A stretch of 64,000 bases of DNA, taken from SMWC01 sp964466315. GTDB taxonomy: Bacteria; Pseudomonadota; Gammaproteobacteria; Steroidobacterales; Rariloculaceae. The notes under the pieces were generated by a model, which saw only the letters and a list, made by a program, of their open reading frames with translations, made no database searches and was not told the origin of the DNA. How positions within the stretch are numbered: position 1 is the first letter of the stretch; every line of letters begins with the position of its first letter. Below are positions 7,891 to 17,257 of this stretch, in pieces. Made by a program: the position numbers and the translations under genes. The stretch is taken from NCBI GenBank assembly GCA_964466315.1, contig CAYXNS010000005.1:19411-83410 (forward strand), given 5' to 3'.

Positions 7891-10611
7891 ATGAATCGAC
7901 CGACCGTTACTCTGTGCATACTCTTGTTCGCCTCCGCGCTCGCGGCTCAGAACGACCCGGATATCTCGTTCGAAGAGTTCACGCTCGACAACGGGCTGCG
8001 CGTTATCGTCCACGAGGATCACAAGGCGCCGATCATCGCCACGAACCTCTGGTATCACGTCGGCTCGAAAAACGAGTTGCCAGGCAAGACCGGGTTCGCT
8101 CATCTGTTCGAGCACCTGATGTTCAACGGCACTGAGAATTACGACGATGAGTGGTTCGGGCCACTGCAGGAAGTCGGCGCGACCCAAATCAATGGCACGA
8201 CGAACTCGGACCGCACGAACTACTATCAGACTGTTCCAACGAGCGCACTGGACCTCGTGCTCTGGATGGAGTCGGACCGCATGGGGCATCTGCTCGGCGC
8301 CGTCGATCAGGAGAAGCTCAATGAGCAACGCGGCGTCGTGCAGAACGAAAAGCGTCAGGGCGAGAATCGACCCTACGGCCGGGTGTTCGACTACATCAAC
8401 GAGAACGTCTTCCCCGAGGGGCATCCCTATTCGTGGTCGCCAATCGGCTCGATGGAGGACCTTAACGCCGCGACGCTGGACGACGTGCGGGATTGGTTCG
8501 CAACTTACTACGGCCCGAACAACGCCACGCTCGTACTCGCCGGCGATATCGATGCTCCCACGGCGAGGGAGCGGACCGAGCTCTACTTCGGCGATATTCC
8601 TCCGGGTCCGCCGCTGGCTCGAATGAATGCCTGGGTACCGACGCTCAGCAATGAACGCCGCATGGTCGTGGAGGACCGTGTTCCACAGGCGCGCATCTAC
8701 AAGACCTGGCCGACGCCGGAGTGGGTGCAGGAGGAGGCCGACTGGCTGTCGCTCGCGGGCAACATTCTTGGAGAGGGTAGGAGCTCGCGGCTCTATCAGC
8801 GTCTTGTCGTCGAGGAACTGGTCGCGACCGATGTTGGCGCTTTTTCCGAGGGTGATGAAATCGCTGGCGAGTTTTTGGTATATGCAACGGCCCAGCCCGG
8901 CGGCGATCTGGCGATTGTCGAGCAGCTACTGGATGAGGAAATCGAGCTATTTTTGAGCGACGGACCGACAGACGAGGAACTCGCGCGTGTCGTCACGAGG
9001 ACGAAAGCGGACTTCATTCGCGCCATCGAACGTGTCAGCGGCAAGGCGAGAATCCTCATCGAGGGCGCCGTGTTTGGAGGCCGACCCGACGCCTACATCG
9101 AGTCGCTCGCTATCCTCGAGTCCCTCGAGCCAGAGGATCTTCGAAACGCCACACGAAAGTGGTTGTCGTGGCCAGCGTTCACGCTCGAGGTTCATCCGTT
9201 CGCGGCTAACTTGACGGCGACCGAGCAAGCGGTGGATCGCAGCGCTCTGCCTTTTCCCGACACGTTCCCGCAAGCTGAGTTTCCGGATCTTCAGATCGGC
9301 GAACTCTCTAACGGCATGCGCCTGATCGTAGCGACGCGAGATGCAGTGCCGGTCATTCACATGAGCCTGCAACTCAATATGGGATACGCGGCGGACCAGT
9401 TTTCGAGACCCGGCGCGGCCGGTCTCATGATCAACATGCTGGAGGAAGGAACGACGAACCGTGACGCGCTGCAGATCAGCGAAGAACTCGACGATCTCGG
9501 CGGCGAAATCCGCGCGGGATCGAATCTCGACTTCTCGTTCGTCAGCATGTCCGCACTGACCGAGAATCTGGAGCTGACACTCGATATATTCGGCGACGTC
9601 ATCCTGAACCCGGCCTTCCCGGACGACGATCTCGCGCGCCTCAAGCGCCTGCAGATCGCCGCGATTCAGCGCGAGAAGATGACGCCGGTCAACATGGCAC
9701 TGCGATTGTTTCCGCAACTCGTCTACGGTGATGGACACACCTATTCATTGCCGATGACGGGCTCGGGAACCGAGGCCTCGATCGGTGCGTTGCAACGTGC
9801 CGACCTCGTGGATCTCCACGATACCTGGTTCCGGCCCGAGAACGCGACGATGATCGTCGTCGGCGACACGAACATGGCCGAGATTACACCCTACCTCGAA
9901 GACCTGTTCGCGGGCTGGACCGGCGGCGGCGTCCCGGAAAAAATCATTCCGACGGTCGATCTTCCCGACGAGACTCGGGTGGTCCTCGTCGACCGGCCCG
10001 GCTCCGAGCAGAGCTTCATTATCGTGGGCCATCTCGTAACGCCCCGGATCGGCGACGGCGAGCTCGCGATCCAGGCGATGAACTTCAGTTTCGGCGGCAA
10101 CTTCACCTCGCGCATCAACATGAATCTGCGGGAGGACAAGGCGTGGTCCTACGGCGTACGCTCCATCATCGTGGATACGATGAACCAGCGGCCATTCATC
10201 ATCTATGCACCGGTTCAGACCGATCGGACCGCAGCGTCCATGCTCGAACTCGACCGCGAAATCCGCGAGGTCCGGACGACGCGACCAATCAGCGAAGCAG
10301 AAGTCGCAACCAGCAAGCGCCAGAATACGCTGCAGCTGCCGGGCCGCTGGGAGACGGCGCGCGCCGTCATGGGCGACATCGCCGAAATCGTGCGTTTCGG
10401 CCTGCCGGACGACTACTGGCGCCATTATCCGGCGCTCGTCGAAGCCGTGAACGTCACCGAGGTCAACGAGGCCGCGCAGACGCTGCTCGCGCCGGACAAC
10501 CTGACCTGGGTCGTCGTCGGCGATCTCGAACTGATCGAGGCCGATATCCGCGCGCTGAACCTCGGGCCGATTCAACTCATGGATGTGGACGGCAACCTGC
10601 TCGGTAACTAA
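7891..10611 (+). CDS. M16 family zinc metalloprotease (insulinase/pitrilysin type), two tandem halves
   Basis: A 906-residue exported peptidase with a signal peptide ending near residue 19-20 (SALAAQ). The N-terminal half has the inverted zinc motif HLFEH (71-75). The second half repeats the M16 fold (from about 475) but lacks HxxEH, reading MSLQLNMGYAADQF where the motif region begins; such catalytically silent halves are usual in this family and help to close the chamber. It probably degrades peptides in the periplasm. The gene is monocistronic and is followed directly by a GGGCC...TCCC repeat that looks like a terminator. Confidence 0.92.
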   Translation: MNRPTVTLCILLFASALAAQNDPDISFEEFTLDNGLRVIVHEDHKAPIIATNLWYHVGSKNELPGKTGFAHLFEHLMFNGTENYDDEWFGPLQEVGATQINGTTNSDRTNYYQTVPTSALDLVLWMESDRMGHLLGAVDQEKLNEQRGVVQNEKRQGENRPYGRVFDYINENVFPEGHPYSWSPIGSMEDLNAATLDDVRDWFATYYGPNNATLVLAGDIDAPTARERTELYFGDIPPGPPLARMNAWVPTLSNERRMVVEDRVPQARIYKTWPTPEWVQEEADWLSLAGNILGEGRSSRLYQRLVVEELVATDVGAFSEGDEIAGEFLVYATAQPGGDLAIVEQLLDEEIELFLSDGPTDEELARVVTRTKADFIRAIERVSGKARILIEGAVFGGRPDAYIESLAILESLEPEDLRNATRKWLSWPAFTLEVHPFAANLTATEQAVDRSALPFPDTFPQAEFPDLQIGELSNGMRLIVATRDAVPVIHMSLQLNMGYAADQFSRPGAAGLMINMLEEGTTNRDALQISEELDDLGGEIRAGSNLDFSFVSMSALTENLELTLDIFGDVILNPAFPDDDLARLKRLQIAAIQREKMTPVNMALRLFPQLVYGDGHTYSLPMTGSGTEASIGALQRADLVDLHDTWFRPENATMIVVGDTNMAEITPYLEDLFAGWTGGGVPEKIIPTVDLPDETRVVLVDRPGSEQSFIIVGHLVTPRIGDGELAIQAMNFSFGGNFTSRINMNLREDKAWSYGVRSIIVDTMNQRPFIIYAPVQTDRTAASMLELDREIREVRTTRPISEAEVATSKRQNTLQLPGRWETARAVMGDIAEIVRFGLPDDYWRHYPALVEAVNVTEVNEAAQTLLAPDNLTWVVVGDLELIEADIRALNLGPIQLMDVDGNLLGN

Positions 10612-10637
10612 AAAAAGGGGGCCGGGTCCCTTTTTTT
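10611..10637. repeat. Dispersed GGGCCGGGTCCC repeat, probable terminator
   Basis: A-tract, GGGGGCCGGGTCCC and T-tract follow the stop codon of the M16 gene without a gap. The same core recurs at 15384, 19669 and 25050 and, more degenerate, near 46801 and 60711. The A-rich/T-rich flanks allow a hairpin with U-tract in either direction. Confidence 0.7.
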
Positions 10638-10754
10638 CCTATACGCCACCGACGGGGGCTTGAATCGCTCGCCGGCTTGTGGAAAATTGCGTTCCGGATT
10701 TGTTGTCGCCCGGCTCGACACGGAGAATGGCAAGCAAGAAAGATGGGAGTCGCA

Positions 10755-11690
10755 ATGATCAATTGCCAGAACCTGACCAAACGATACGGCCCGCTGCTGG
10801 CCGTCGACGACCTGAGCTTTCAGGTTGAGCCGGGTGAAGTCCTAGGCTTCCTCGGCCCCAATGGCGCCGGCAAGAGCACTACGATGCGCATTCTCGCCGG
10901 CTTCCTACCGGCGACGACCGGTAGCGCGACCGTGTGCGGCTTCGATGTCGATACGCAGAGCACCGACGCCAAGCGCCGCATCGGCTACCTGCCCGAAGGG
11001 GCTCCCAGTTATCCCGAGATGTCACCGCGCTCTTTCCTCGAATTCGTCGCCGACGTCAGAGGCCTAGAGGGTGCGACTCGAAGGAACAGCCTCGATCGGG
11101 TTTACGGACTCCTGCATCTGGAGCCCGTGCTGGAACAGACCATCGACACACTCTCGAAAGGCTATAAGCGCCGCGTCGGGCTGGCACAGGCGATTCTTCA
11201 CGATCCCGATGTGCTGATACTGGATGAGCCTACCGACGGCCTGGATCCGAATCAGAAGCACGAGGTGCGCCAGCTCATCAACCAGATGTCGCAGAGCAAG
11301 ATCATCGTGATCTCGACGCATCTTCTCGAGGAAGTCGACGCGCTGTGCAATCGCGCAATCATCATCGCTCACGGCCGAATCCTAGCCGACGACACGCCGG
11401 AGCGGCTCAAGGCGCGCTCGCGCTTCTACAACGCCGTATCGGTGAAGCTCGCCGACTGCTCACAGCTCGACGAGGTGCGCAACGGCATCGAGGCCCTAGC
11501 CGAGGTCGATACGATCGAGATAGACGACCACTCGGACCGGCTGACCGCGTTCCCGGCGAACGGAAAACTGCCGCTGGGAGCGATAACCGAACTCGCTTCC
11601 ACGAAGGGCTGGGAGTTCTCTGAACTGCATCTGGAGTCTGGCCGCCTCGATGAGGTTTTCCGCACAATCACGGGAGGAGCCAGCGCATGA
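10755..11690 (+). CDS. ABC transporter ATP-binding protein, GldA-like
   Basis: A 311-residue ATPase subunit. The ATG at 10755 is chosen because GGGAG lies five bases upstream; an ATG at 10743 is possible. Walker A GPNGAGKST, signature LSKGYKRRVGLAQ, Walker B VLILDEPTDGLDP and the switch histidine (STHLLEE) are all present. A C-terminal extension of about 90 residues is typical of ABC-2 exporters of the gliding-motility GldA group. The stop overlaps the permease start (ATGA), so it belongs to a four-gene operon with permease, GldG-like and DUF4340 proteins. The substrate is unknown. Confidence 0.9.
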   Translation: MINCQNLTKRYGPLLAVDDLSFQVEPGEVLGFLGPNGAGKSTTMRILAGFLPATTGSATVCGFDVDTQSTDAKRRIGYLPEGAPSYPEMSPRSFLEFVADVRGLEGATRRNSLDRVYGLLHLEPVLEQTIDTLSKGYKRRVGLAQAILHDPDVLILDEPTDGLDPNQKHEVRQLINQMSQSKIIVISTHLLEEVDALCNRAIIIAHGRILADDTPERLKARSRFYNAVSVKLADCSQLDEVRNGIEALAEVDTIEIDDHSDRLTAFPANGKLPLGAITELASTKGWEFSELHLESGRLDEVFRTITGGASA

Positions 11691-12421
11691 ATGCCATGCT
11701 TGCGATCATGCGCCGCGAACTCCGGAGTTATTTCCTGACTCCCGTGGCGTACGTCTTTATCGTCATCTTTCTCGTCCTGACGAGCACCTTCACTTTCTAT
11801 CTCGGTGGTTTCTATGAGCGCAGCCAGGCGGATCTCGCGCCGTTTTTTAACTTTCATCCATGGCTTTATCTCTTCCTGGTTCCCGCACTAAGCATGCGTC
11901 TGTGGGCGGAGGAGCGTAAGTCGGGCAGCATCGAGTTGCTCATGACGCTTCCGGTAGAACTCTGGCAGGCCGTTACCGGAAAGTTTCTCGCGGCCTGGGC
12001 ATTTACCGGGCTCGCACTCGTTTTGACCTTTCCCATCTGGATAACGGTCAACTATCTCGGCGATCCCGATAACGGTGCAGTCATCGCCGCTTACATCGGC
12101 AGCCTGCTCATGGCTGGTGGTTTTCTCGCGGTCGGTTCGTGCATCTCGGCTGCGACAAAGAACCAGGTCATCGCGTTCATCCTCGCCGTCGTCGCTTGCT
12201 TCCTGCTGCTGCTCGCCGGCTTCCCGTTGGTTCTCGACGTGTTCTCTGCCTGGGCTCCGCAGACCCTCGTCGACACCGTCGCGAGTCTGAGTTTCCTGAC
12301 GCACTTCGCGAGTATCAGCAAAGGCGTCATCGACCTGCGCGATCTCGTCTATTTCGGTTTACTCATTGGCGTCATGCTCTACGCCAACGCGATCGTCCTA
12401 CAACTCAAAAAGGCGGATTGA
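11687..12421 (+). CDS. ABC-2 type permease, GldF-like
   Basis: A 244-residue integral membrane protein with about six hydrophobic segments (for example 20-40, 60-75, 100-122, 135-158, 165-185, 218-238). It has the family feature AEERKSGSIELLMTLPV after the second helix. Its start overlaps the ATPase stop by four bases, so it should form the transmembrane part of that transporter. The companion GldG-like protein supplies the other subunit of this exporter type. Nothing in the sequence identifies the cargo. Confidence 0.9.
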   Translation: MNAMLAIMRRELRSYFLTPVAYVFIVIFLVLTSTFTFYLGGFYERSQADLAPFFNFHPWLYLFLVPALSMRLWAEERKSGSIELLMTLPVELWQAVTGKFLAAWAFTGLALVLTFPIWITVNYLGDPDNGAVIAAYIGSLLMAGGFLAVGSCISAATKNQVIAFILAVVACFLLLLAGFPLVLDVFSAWAPQTLVDTVASLSFLTHFASISKGVIDLRDLVYFGLLIGVMLYANAIVLQLKKAD

Positions 12422-12428
12422 GAGTCCC

Positions 12429-14351
12429 GTGACTACGCAAGAACAGAGAAAGGTTGGGCTGGCGTCGTTGGGCCTCCTCGGGCTCACGTTCATCGCCGCC
12501 TTGGTAGCGAGCAACACGCTGCTCAGGGGGATGCGGGTCGATCTGACCGAGAACAATCTCTACACGATCTCGGACGGAACGAGAGAGTTACTCGCATCAA
12601 TCAACGAACCGATCAACCTCTACTTCTTCTTCTCGGACGAAGAGACGGCCGATATTCCTTATCTCAGAGGCTACGCGACACGCGTTCGGGAAACCCTGGA
12701 AGAGTTCGCGCGAGTCGCGGACGATAACCTGATCGTCCACAACGTCGATCCCGCACCATTCTCGGAGGACGAGGATCGCGCGGCGCAGTTCGGGCTCGAG
12801 TCGATCGCTCTCGGTGGGCTGGCCCAGTCGGTCTACTTCGGTCTCGCCGGCACGAACAGCGTCGGCGAAGAAGATACGATTCCGTTCCTGCAACCGGAGA
12901 AAGAAACCTTTCTCGAGTACGACCTCGCGAAGCTCATTTATAACCTGGCGAATCCGGACAAGACAGTTGTGGGATTACTCTCGGGTACTTCGATGAACGC
13001 CGGCTTCGATCCGCAGACGCAACAGCTTACCGACCCCTGGGTAATCACGACTCAGGCTCAGCAGCTCTTCGAGATCCGTCAACTCACGCCAGGCATGGCG
13101 CAAGTCGAAGAAGACATCAATGTGCTCTGGATCGTCCATCCGAAAGCGCTCGATGACACGACGCTCTATGCGATCGATCAGTTCATTCTGCGCGGCGGCC
13201 GGGCGCTGATCTTCGTGGACCCCTTCGCCGAGATCGACATGTCCGCGACCGATCCAGCGACGATGGCGGCCGGCAGCTCGTCTACGTTGGCACCGTTATT
13301 CTCGGCCTGGGGGGTCGAATTCGCGCCGGAGAACGTCGTTGCCGACGATCGCTATGCTTTGAGTGTCAACTCGGGCCTGGGTGGACGGCCCGTCCGGCAC
13401 GTCGGCTTACTGGGACTCAACGAACTCGCTCTGAATAACGAGGACATCGTCACCTCGAATCTCGGCTCGATCAATCTAGGCACGGCCGGCCACTTCACGC
13501 TCGCGGAAGAGAGCGAAGCGACACTCGTGCCATTGCTGACCTCGAGCACGTCGGCGGCGACGTTGCCGACGATCCAGTTCCAGTTTCTCTCCGATCCCGC
13601 CGCGCTCATGGATTCGTTCACGCCGAGCGGCGAGAGCTACGTGCTCGCGGCCCGACTTGAGGGCCCGCTGACGACGGCCTTTCCCGACGGCCCACCCGAC
13701 GGCGACGAGGAACCCGCTGACGACGCGTTGACTGACGCCGGCGAGGTCGCCCAGGAAGAAGACATCACCCCAGCGGATCACCTGACCTCGACGGAGTCCG
13801 CGAACATCATCCTCGTCGGCGACGTCGACATCCTCAGTGACCGTCTCTGGGCACAGCGGCAGAATTTCTTCGGCCAGCAACTGGTCACTGCGTTCGCCAA
13901 CAATGGTGACTTCGTCGTCAACTCGCTGGACAACCTCTCGGGAAGCGCCGCATTGATCGGCATCCGGGCGCGCGCAAGCTTCTCCCGGCCGTTTACACGC
14001 GTCGAGGATTTACGCCGCATCGCCGAGGCTGAGTTCCGAGCGACAGAGCAACGGCTGCAAACCGAACTCGCCGAGACCGAACAGCGGCTTGGCGAGCTTC
14101 AGGCGGCTCGCAGCGATGGCGGCTCCCTGCTCATGAGCGAGGAGCAGCAGGCGGAGATCGAGCGGTTTTTGGACCAGCAGATTCGAATCCGCCAGGAACT
14201 CAGAGCCGTGCAGCGGGATCTGGACCTATCGATCGAGCAACTCGGCACGACACTTAAGATCGTCAATATCGGACTCGTTCCGTTGCTGCTCACCATCGCG
14301 GCACTGGCGTTCGTGTTCTACCGGCGCCGCGAAACGAAGGTAGCGTCATGA
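12429..14351 (+). CDS. GldG-family ABC transporter auxiliary protein
   Basis: The true start is probably the GTG at 12429 (VTTQEQRK), eight bases after the permease stop. The 640-residue protein has one N-terminal helix (about 10-28), a large extracytoplasmic region and a C-terminal helix (about 612-632) followed by YRRRE. The motif LRGGRALIFVDPFAEID (about 256-272) and the opening LTENNLYTISDGTRELL are typical of GldG/IFT52-like domains. A long Glu/Gln-rich coiled coil precedes the last helix (about 540-610). Its stop overlaps the DUF4340 gene. It likely acts with the ABC-2 permease in export or envelope organisation. Confidence 0.88.
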   Translation: MTTQEQRKVGLASLGLLGLTFIAALVASNTLLRGMRVDLTENNLYTISDGTRELLASINEPINLYFFFSDEETADIPYLRGYATRVRETLEEFARVADDNLIVHNVDPAPFSEDEDRAAQFGLESIALGGLAQSVYFGLAGTNSVGEEDTIPFLQPEKETFLEYDLAKLIYNLANPDKTVVGLLSGTSMNAGFDPQTQQLTDPWVITTQAQQLFEIRQLTPGMAQVEEDINVLWIVHPKALDDTTLYAIDQFILRGGRALIFVDPFAEIDMSATDPATMAAGSSSTLAPLFSAWGVEFAPENVVADDRYALSVNSGLGGRPVRHVGLLGLNELALNNEDIVTSNLGSINLGTAGHFTLAEESEATLVPLLTSSTSAATLPTIQFQFLSDPAALMDSFTPSGESYVLAARLEGPLTTAFPDGPPDGDEEPADDALTDAGEVAQEEDITPADHLTSTESANIILVGDVDILSDRLWAQRQNFFGQQLVTAFANNGDFVVNSLDNLSGSAALIGIRARASFSRPFTRVEDLRRIAEAEFRATEQRLQTELAETEQRLGELQAARSDGGSLLMSEEQQAEIERFLDQQIRIRQELRAVQRDLDLSIEQLGTTLKIVNIGLVPLLLTIAALAFVFYRRRETKVAS

Positions 14352-15379
14352 ACAAGCGAACGCTGATGTGGCTCGCCGGTGCGCTGGTCGTGCTCGGAGT
14401 TCTCGCTATCTTCGGCCAGCGGGAGCAACAACTGGATACGCAGAGCGGCGAGATGTTCCTGCCCGGACTTCTTGAGTCGCTGGATGAGGTGACGCGCGTC
14501 GAACTCGCCGGACGCGGCGCGGAAACCGTCGCGACACTGGAACGCGGTGAGTCCGGGTGGGTCGTGCTCGAGCGAGACGGCTATCCCGCCGATCTGACGA
14601 AGACGCGCCACGCGCTACTCAGCCTGGCAGAGACGCAGATTCTCGAAGCGAAGACGGTCGATCCGGCGTTCCACGACCGTCTGGGCGTCGAGGCGATCAC
14701 TGCGGAGACCGCAGGCGGCATCGCGGTTCGCCTGCTCGGACTGGAGGAGCCCGTCGAAGTCATCGTCGGCAACGCCGAGGGCGACTACCAGCGTTACGTT
14801 CGACGTCAGAATGAAAACCAGGCCTATCTTGTTAATAGAGACCCCGAAATCGGCACGACAGCGACCGACTGGCTCGACACGGCGATCATCGATCTCGACG
14901 GCGAGCGCGTTCAACACGTGACGGTAACTCGCCCGAATGGAGAGGAAGTGATCGTATCGAAAGCCGTTCGCGGGCAATCCAACTTCACCCTGGATAACAC
15001 GCCGGAGGGACGCGAGCTACGCTACGACAGCGTTGCCAACGTGATGGGTAATGTCCTGGAGGGCCTGACACTCGATGACGTCGAGCGGCTACCGGCTACG
15101 GCAGAAGACGTCATCGTGACGGTGTTTCGAACTTTTGACGGGCTCATGATTACCGCGCAGTCGCTGGAGCGCGAGGGCGATGCCTGGGTGAGCTTTGCGG
15201 CGACGGTAGATCCATCGCTGCCTGAAGAGTCGGAGCAGACGCGCGCGGCGGCCGAAACCCAAGCGTCTGAAATCAATGGTCGCGTCGCGGAATGGGAGTA
15301 TAGGGTTCCGACCATCAAGTTCGAGCAGCTCACGCGCTCCATGGATGACCTGCTGCAAGCCATAGAAGAAGCGGAATAA
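14348..15379 (+). CDS. DUF4340 domain protein, last gene of the Gld-like operon
   Basis: A 343-residue protein with one N-terminal membrane helix (about 7-24, AGALVVLGVLAIF), then a soluble extracytoplasmic region containing repeated DUF4340 beta-units (VTRVELAG, WVVLERDGYPAD, EPVEVIVGNAEGDYQRYVR). DUF4340 genes commonly follow GldFG-like genes, which is the basis of the call. Four-base overlap with the preceding gene implies coupled translation. The biochemical function is unknown; a partner that surrounds or caps the exporter outside the membrane is the simplest inference. The gene is followed at once by a terminator-like dispersed repeat. Confidence 0.82.
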   Translation: MNKRTLMWLAGALVVLGVLAIFGQREQQLDTQSGEMFLPGLLESLDEVTRVELAGRGAETVATLERGESGWVVLERDGYPADLTKTRHALLSLAETQILEAKTVDPAFHDRLGVEAITAETAGGIAVRLLGLEEPVEVIVGNAEGDYQRYVRRQNENQAYLVNRDPEIGTTATDWLDTAIIDLDGERVQHVTVTRPNGEEVIVSKAVRGQSNFTLDNTPEGRELRYDSVANVMGNVLEGLTLDDVERLPATAEDVIVTVFRTFDGLMITAQSLEREGDAWVSFAATVDPSLPEESEQTRAAAETQASEINGRVAEWEYRVPTIKFEQLTRSMDDLLQAIEEAE

Positions 15380-15383
15380 GAAA

Positions 15384-15417
15384 AAAGGGGCCGGGTCCCT
15401 TTTTCCTGGCCCCTTTC
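15384..15417. repeat. Dispersed GGGCCGGGTCCC repeat forming a bidirectional hairpin
   Basis: Arms AAAGGGGCC (15384-15392) and GGCCCCTTT (15409-15417) can pair around a loop carrying GGGTCCCTTTTTCCT. It lies between the DUF4340 gene and a small gene on the opposite strand, so it could terminate both. Confidence 0.7.
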
Positions 15418-15603
15418 TTACCGGGGCATGAGCGGCAGGCCGGCGCTGATCAGGCCGAGGCCAGCGGCGGCAATCAAACCCGCAAGCCACCAGTACTGCA
15501 ACGGTCGCGACCGCTCGGGCTACTGACGGAAGGCATGATAGCCTTCCGTCAGCGTGAAGAGGCCAAAGCCGATCAGGGTCCAGCTAAGGATCTCTATCCA
15601 CAT
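15418..15603 (-). pseudogene. Small two-helix membrane protein interrupted by an in-frame amber codon
   Basis: Starting at the ATG at 15603 (MWIEILSWTLIGFGLF), 27 codons are read before TAG at 15522-15520. The same frame then continues for 33 codons (PERSRPLQYWWLAG...GLPLMPR) to TAA at 15420-15418. Each half supplies one hydrophobic helix, so the ancestor was probably a 60-residue two-helix membrane protein. A Gln codon (CAG) changed to TAG would explain it. Sequencing error is possible. Confidence 0.55.
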
Positions 15604-15719
15604 TCCTAGTCAAGCCTCATCTGCCTAAGTCGCTGCACCGAGCGCTGCAGTCTAAACACCGCCTGCATGCCGGTGTAGTAGGACTCGAGGGATGCGTTGG
15701 ATACATACGCACCTACGAG

Positions 15720-16214
15720 ATGACTAACAACACGGCCGGCCGCGTGGGTCCGCCCATGGAACGACCACCGGAAGACGCCCGCGAATTCTTCCATGGCTTT
15801 CTCGAAAACGGCGGACTTTACGACTGGTCCTACTGGGACCACATTCAATCGTGGTGGGAGATTCACAACACGCCGAACGTGCTGCTGGTGCACTTCAACG
15901 ATCTTAAAGCGGACATGGAAGGGGAGATTCGCCGCATAGCCGAGTTCTTGGACATCGAGATAGACGAAGAGCGTTGGCCCGACATCATCGAGCACTTCAC
16001 CTTCGATTACATGAAGAAGAACGCGAATTCGCTTTTGGAGCACTTCCCTGACATGTTCGAGGGTGGCCTCACGAAGTTCGTCTACAAGGGCACGAACGGC
16101 CGCTGGCGCGATGGGCTGACGTCCGAGGAAAACGAGAAGTACGAGCGAATCGCGAACTCGCATCTCACGCCGGACTGCGCGCACTGGCACGCGACCGGCG
16201 AGATGCCGGACTAA
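15720..16214 (+). pseudogene. N-terminally truncated sulfotransferase
   Basis: The 164 residues match the C-terminal half of P-loop sulfotransferases (Sulfotransfer_1): HIQSWWEIHNTPNVLLVHFNDLKAD, RIAEFLDIEIDEE and the 3'-phosphate-binding region ending KGTNGRWRDGLTSEE. The N-terminal half with the PAPS-binding loop and catalytic histidine is missing. In-frame codons upstream of the ATG (GCVGYIRTYE) do not restore it. The product cannot bind PAPS normally, so this is most likely a degraded gene. Confidence 0.75.
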
Positions 16215-16342
16215 GATCGCGATGAGGGCGTCGCTCCCACGCCCTTCGATGATCTGCCATCGCTGCAGGAGCGGCCAAAAAGAGGCCCCTTTCCAGAGAT
16301 GATAAACTTGCGGCAAAGACCCGACTCCACAGAGGATGAACG

Positions 16343-17257
16343 ATGACATCCATGACCCGGCGGGAAGCGATCGCCGCGCTGTCGGCCGTGGGCGTCGCGG
16401 GGCTCAGCCCGGCACGCGCACTCGCGCAGGAGACGATGCCACTGCGTACCATTCCGAGCACGGGTGAGATGCTGCCCGTGGTCGGGCTCGGCTCGAGCAA
16501 GGTCGTTTCGCAGATAGCCGCTAACGGCACGGAGCCGGTGGCGGCCGTGCTTCGGGCGCTCGTCGCCAACGGCGGTGCCGTCGTCGATACCTGGCCGCGT
16601 AATCCGGCGAACGACGCAGGCTTCGGCGAAGTCATCAACCTGCCCGATCTCCGAGACAAGCTGTTCGTCACGACCAAGATCGATCAGGTCGGCAAGGAAG
16701 CCGGCATCGCGCAGTTCAGACAGACGCAGGAACTCTACCAACGCGACACCCTCGACCTCGTACAGATTTTCAGCCTGACCGACCTCGACACGCAATGGCT
16801 GAATCTCAAGGACTGGAAGGAAGAGGGTAGCGTACGTTACATCGGTGTGACGGTCTCACAGTATGAACGCTACGATCAGCTCATCGGGTTCCTCGGACGC
16901 GAGACGCCCGACTTCGTACAGATGAATTACTCGATCACGGAGCGGCGCGCAGAAGAACGGCTGCTGCCGATGGCTGCCGATATGGGGCTCGGCGTTCTCC
17001 TCAACAGGCCATTCATGAACGGCGCGTACTTCGGCCGGCTCGAGGGGCGACCGCTGCCCGAGTGGACGGCCGAGTTCGATTGCACGAGCTGGGCGCAATT
17101 CTCGCTGAAATACATCCTTGCGCATCCGACGATCACTACCGTATTCACGGAAACGAGTAACCCGGCCCACATGGAAGAAAACACACAGGCTTCGTTCGGC
17201 CGATTGCCGGATGCCACGTCACGCGCGAGAATGCGTGCGCTTATCGACGAGGTTTAA
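16343..17257 (+). CDS. Tat-exported aldo/keto reductase-like protein lacking the catalytic Tyr and His
   Basis: A 304-residue protein with a twin-arginine signal (TRREAIAALSAVGVAGL, cleavage near ALAQE). The remainder follows an AKR barrel seen in Tat-exported aldo/keto reductases: VDT at the catalytic Asp position, TTKID with the Lys, VRYIGVTVS, FVQMNYSITERRAE, VLLNRPF. The usual catalytic Tyr (DTxPMYG) appears as DTWPRNP and the usual His (LxQxH) as VQIFS, so both look replaced. It may be a binding protein or an atypical oxidoreductase. The stop codon overlaps the start of a DUF6152 gene by one base, so they are co-transcribed and probably act together outside the cytoplasm. Confidence 0.8.
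   Translation: MTSMTRREAIAALSAVGVAGLSPARALAQETMPLRTIPSTGEMLPVVGLGSSKVVSQIAANGTEPVAAVLRALVANGGAVVDTWPRNPANDAGFGEVINLPDLRDKLFVTTKIDQVGKEAGIAQFRQTQELYQRDTLDLVQIFSLTDLDTQWLNLKDWKEEGSVRYIGVTVSQYERYDQLIGFLGRETPDFVQMNYSITERRAEERLLPMAADMGLGVLLNRPFMNGAYFGRLEGRPLPEWTAEFDCTSWAQFSLKYILAHPTITTVFTETSNPAHMEENTQASFGRLPDATSRARMRALIDEV

Noticed and set aside
15606..16349. 247-residue open frame on the minus strand
   Set aside because: It is antisense to the sulfotransferase fragment, whose protein motifs are clear; the antisense product has no family features and reflects GC-rich codon use.
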